Shown: piece after piece, positions 46,549-49,166 of the stretch
How positions within the stretch are numbered: the stretch's first letter is position 1
How the letters are laid out: each line of letters opens with the position of its first letter
Source of the DNA: Arthrobacter sp. 135MFCol5.1
Lineage (GTDB): Bacteria > Actinomycetota > Actinomycetes > Actinomycetales > Micrococcaceae
NCBI RefSeq assembly: GCF_000374865.1
Contig: NZ_KB895471.1
Coordinates: 1-49,166 of the forward strand
DNA length: 49,166 nt
Reading direction: 5' to 3'
Made by a program: the position numbers and the translations under genes
Notes under the pieces: generated by a model
What the model was told of the DNA's origin: nothing
Database searches by the model: none
What the model saw: the letters and a program-made list of their open reading frames with translations, nothing else

Positions 46549-48288
46549 CTAGTACGCCTTGACGCGCTGGTCCACCACGAGGTGGACCAGCGCGAACGTG
46601 CGGTCCCGGTCGATGGCCGCCAAGGCGGCGTCCAGGGCCGCCGGCACGTCGCGGTCATCCCTGACCGTGATGCCAAAGCCACCGAACGCCGTGGCCATCA
46701 ACCCGAAGTCCGGGTTCTTGAGTTGGGTGCCGGAGACCCGCTGCGGGTAATGCCGTTCCTGGTGCGTGCGGATGGTGCCGTACTCCTGGTTGTCCATGAC
46801 CACCACCAAGGGTGTGGCGCCATACTGGGCGGCGGTCGCCAATTCCTGGCCGTTCATGAGGAATTCGCCGTCCCCCGCGATGGTCACGACGCGCCGGTGC
46901 GGCTCGGCCAGCGATGCGGCAATGGCGGACGGGATGGAGTACCCCATGGAGCCGTTGCGGGCACTGAGCATGGACGCATAGCGGCGGGTGGGGAAGTACC
47001 GGTGCGCCCAGTTGGTGTGTTCGCCGGCCCCGAAGGTCACCACGGCGTCCTCGGAAAGCCGGGGCACCAGGTTGGCCATCAGGGTGTCCATCCTGGCCTG
47101 CCCGGCCCCCGGGGCAGCGGGCGGCAGCGCGGCAAAGCGTTCCTGTTCCGCCCTCATCCGGGCCGTCCAGTCACGCCACTCGTCCTTGACCGGCAGCGCG
47201 ACGCCCTGGAGGTCGCGCACGAAGGCCTCCGGTTTGGCCAGGATTTGCCGGGACACCGGGCCGGACCGTCCGCGCAGCGACGGGTCCACCGTGACCAGGA
47301 AGTTCTCCTTGGTCCAGTCCTGCCGGCAGACGAAGCCATCCGTAATGACATCGCCTGGGACCGTGCCCACAAAGACCAGCAGGTCGGTTTCCTCCAACAG
47401 GTCGTAGGTGGGCCGGGGGCGGCCGTACCCGATAGGGCCGACGTAGGACGGCGAATCGAAGGAAACTGTTCCCTGGGTCCGCCACTCGGCAGCAGCCGGG
47501 ATGTGGTGCCGTTCCAGCCACCCGGTGAGCTGGAGGGCGGCTTCCTGGGTCCAGTCGTTGCCGCCAGTGACGAACAGCGGCTTGCTGGACCTGGCCAGGG
47601 CGGCTTCAAGGGCTGCGGAATCCGTGCTGCCCATGCCGCCGGCTGCCACGGGAATCGCCGGATGCAGGGCCGGGCTGACCTGCCGCCGGATCACGTCCTC
47701 CGGCAGGCCGACCACCACGGGGCCGGGCCGTCCGCTCATGGCCGCGAACATCGCTTCGGCCACGATTTCGGAGGCCCGCTCCGGGTGGTCAAGGACCATG
47801 ACCCTTTTGGCTCCGGTATCGAACCAGGACTTGATGTCGAACTCCTGGAACGCCTCGCGGTCCCGGTGGGCGAACGGGATGAGCCCCACGAAGAGCAGCA
47901 TGGGGGTGGAATCCTGCCAGGCGGTGTGCAGTCCCACATGGGCGTTGGCCGCGCCCGGCCCGCGGGTCACCATCGCCACCCCCGGACGCTGGTTCATCTT
48001 GCCGTCGGCCTCGGCCATGTAGGCGGCGCCGCCCTCATGGCGGCAGACGATGGTTTCGATGGCGGACCCGTGCAGGCCATCGAGCACATCAAGGAAGCTC
48101 TCGCCGGGAACAACGTAGGTGCGCTCCACGCCATGCGCCACCAGGGAATCGACAATGACGTGCCCGGCGGACTTCAGGGTTGGCTGCGCGTTCTCCGGCA
48201 CGTGTGGGCGGAGGTCCTGCCGGTCTTCGACGACGGCGGCGGGCTGGGAACGGGATGCGGTCAGGGAGGGCTGCGGCTCTGGAGTCAT
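46549..48288 (-). CDS. ThDP-binding enzyme (acetolactate synthase/benzoylformate decarboxylase-like)
   Basis: A 579-residue enzyme of the IlvB/POX superfamily with an N-terminal pyrimidine-binding domain (ThDP-activating Glu85 in RHEGGAA), a central domain that lacks a clear FAD signature, and a C-terminal pyrophosphate domain (Asp473 in AGDGEFLMNGQE, ending in VVVMDNQEYG). The 35-residue N-terminal extension is Pro/Gln-rich. It is not a standard IlvB: no small subunit (ilvN) follows. It lies 38 bp downstream of an amino-acid permease gene on the same strand, so an amino-acid-derived 2-oxo acid is a reasonable substrate guess; this is inference. Confidence 0.88.
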   Translation of the reverse strand: MTPEPQPSLTASRSQPAAVVEDRQDLRPHVPENAQPTLKSAGHVIVDSLVAHGVERTYVVPGESFLDVLDGLHGSAIETIVCRHEGGAAYMAEADGKMNQRPGVAMVTRGPGAANAHVGLHTAWQDSTPMLLFVGLIPFAHRDREAFQEFDIKSWFDTGAKRVMVLDHPERASEIVAEAMFAAMSGRPGPVVVGLPEDVIRRQVSPALHPAIPVAAGGMGSTDSAALEAALARSSKPLFVTGGNDWTQEAALQLTGWLERHHIPAAAEWRTQGTVSFDSPSYVGPIGYGRPRPTYDLLEETDLLVFVGTVPGDVITDGFVCRQDWTKENFLVTVDPSLRGRSGPVSRQILAKPEAFVRDLQGVALPVKDEWRDWTARMRAEQERFAALPPAAPGAGQARMDTLMANLVPRLSEDAVVTFGAGEHTNWAHRYFPTRRYASMLSARNGSMGYSIPSAIAASLAEPHRRVVTIAGDGEFLMNGQELATAAQYGATPLVVVMDNQEYGTIRTHQERHYPQRVSGTQLKNPDFGLMATAFGGFGITVRDDRDVPAALDAALAAIDRDRTFALVHLVVDQRVKAY

Positions 48289-48326
48289 GTTCTTTCTTTG
48301 GTTCGAAGGGTGGCGGAAGGTCCGGG

Positions 48327-49166
48327 TCAGGTGATGGGTGTCCGGTTGGCGATGACGGGGGAGGTGCCGGTGTAGCCGTCGCGGGTTTCGGCGATGTGGC
48401 GGATGCGGGTGCGGCAGGCGTACCAGCCGATGACCATGAGGATGGAGGCGATGGCGGTGACGAGCATGGTCAGGGGTGAGTCGATGAAGACCATGATGAG
48501 GACGCCGATGAGGAAGAGGAGGGAGAGGTAGCCGGTGTAGGGGGCGCCGAACATGCGGAAGGTGGGGCGTTGGACCCAGCCTTTGTCGGCCCAGCGTTTG
48601 AGTTGGATTTGGCATAGGACGATGGTGGCCCAGGTCATGATGATGCCGACGGAGGCGATGTTGAGGACGATTTCGAAGGCGTCGGCGGGGACGAGGTAGT
48701 TCAGGGGGACGCCGAGGAGGGAGACGGTGGCGGTGATGGCGATGCCGCCGTAGGGGACGCCTGCTTTGTTCATGCGGGAGGCGAAGCGGGGGGCGGAGCC
48801 GTTGACGGACATGGAGCGCAGGATCCGGCCGGTGGAGTAGAGTCCGGCGTTCAGGGAGGACAGGGCGGCGGTGAGGACGACGAGGTTCATGATGACGTCT
48901 ACGCCTTGGACGCCGATGGAGCCGAAGAACGTCACGAAGGGGCTGACGCCTTTTTGGTAGGTGGTGTAGGGGAGCAGGAGGGCGAGGAGGATCACGGAGC
49001 CGACGTAGAACACGGCGATGCGGAAGACCACGGAGTTGATGGCTTTGGGCATGATTTTTTCGGGGTTTTCGGTTTCGCCGGCGGCGGTGCCGACGAGTTC
49101 GATGGAGGCGTAGGCGAACAGGACCCCTTGCATGAGGATGATCATGGGCAGCAGGCCGGTGGGGAA
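48327..49166 (-). CDS. APC-superfamily amino-acid permease, 5' part cut off by window edge
   Basis: C-terminal 279 residues of an amino-acid permease of the AAT/GabP type; the frame is open to base 49166, so about 180-200 N-terminal residues are missing. The stretch GVLFAYASIELVGTAAGETE and NPEKIMPKAINSVVFRI is the helix 6 region of this family, and seven hydrophobic helices follow. Likely substrates are GABA, D-Ala/D-Ser/Gly or aromatic amino acids. Codon use is odd: third positions are almost only C or A, and G-ending codons other than Met, Trp and a few CTG are rare, unlike aceA, lhr or the ThDP gene next door. Likely one operon with the ThDP enzyme. Confidence 0.93.
   Translation of the reverse strand, partial: FPTGLLPMIILMQGVLFAYASIELVGTAAGETENPEKIMPKAINSVVFRIAVFYVGSVILLALLLPYTTYQKGVSPFVTFFGSIGVQGVDVIMNLVVLTAALSSLNAGLYSTGRILRSMSVNGSAPRFASRMNKAGVPYGGIAITATVSLLGVPLNYLVPADAFEIVLNIASVGIIMTWATIVLCQIQLKRWADKGWVQRPTFRMFGAPYTGYLSLLFLIGVLIMVFIDSPLTMLVTAIASILMVIGWYACRTRIRHIAETRDGYTGTSPVIANRTPIT

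Noticed and set aside
46549..48288. Acetolactate synthase ilvB of branched-chain amino-acid synthesis
   Set aside because: No ilvN small subunit or ilvC gene follows, and the sequence differs from IlvB in the central domain and N-terminal extension.

Overview
The window is a high-GC, gene-dense stretch that reads as a chromosomal segment of an Arthrobacter/Pseudarthrobacter-like actinobacterium (Micrococcales). Supporting signs are the C/G-ending codons in nearly every gene, the RamB-type regulator divergent from isocitrate lyase, the overlapping nei2-lhr pair, the large actinobacterial Lhr helicase, the actinobacterial-type tRNA-guanine transglycosylase, and many TetR/SRPBCC/DUF genes. I see no tRNA, rRNA, phage, insertion sequence, plasmid or cas genes.

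Layout. 1-4384: glyoxylate shunt (aceB, cut by the window edge; aceA) with the divergent RamB/ScfR-type regulator. 4528-9285: an orphan TAXI-type substrate-binding lipoprotein, a histidine kinase and an OmpR-type response regulator in one overlapping operon, divergent from an MHS-family carboxylate/osmolyte permease. 9379-12247: a small membrane protein divergent from a TetR regulator, then pyruvate:quinone dehydrogenase (poxB). 12323-21612: a long run of minus-strand genes (thiD, a TIGR01777-type epimerase with its TetR regulator, an AbiEi/DUF559 nuclease-like protein, dienelactone hydrolase, tgt, SRPBCC, an unknown protein, a degenerate NUDIX protein, a VOC protein). 21721-28425: YdeI-like protein, GH32 and GH76 glycosidases, and an SDR plus acyl-CoA dehydrogenase operon. 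28617-38769: ppc, DedA, macrodomain, pseudouridine synthase, ArsR-SRPBCC pair, MocR-YczE divergent pair, nei2. 38762-49166: lhr, DUF4232 lipoprotein, small proteins, SDR, ThDP enzyme, and a truncated amino-acid permease.

Central metabolism is a visible theme: aceA/aceB, ppc and poxB all act at the acetate/pyruvate/C4 node, and RamB-type regulators sense short-chain acyl status. A second theme is small self-contained regulatory modules (two-component system, TetR x2, ArsR, MocR), most of which have recognisable palindromes or direct repeats beside the regulator gene.

The most unusual content is intergenic. Two unrelated repeat families share one architecture: tandem copies with an exact period in one orientation, then tandem copies with the same period in the opposite orientation. 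Family 1 (core GTGAGCGGG-N-GTT) has an exact 32-bp period at 4392-4524 and 31431-31656. Family 2 (heptamer TCGCCGG and its complement) has an exact 19-bp period and a fixed 13-bp centre at four sites (12261-12299, 15071-15128, 16181-16257, 35667-35724). Two of the family-2 elements bracket the DUF559 nuclease-like gene. I know of no description of these arrays; this is the part of the window most worth following up.
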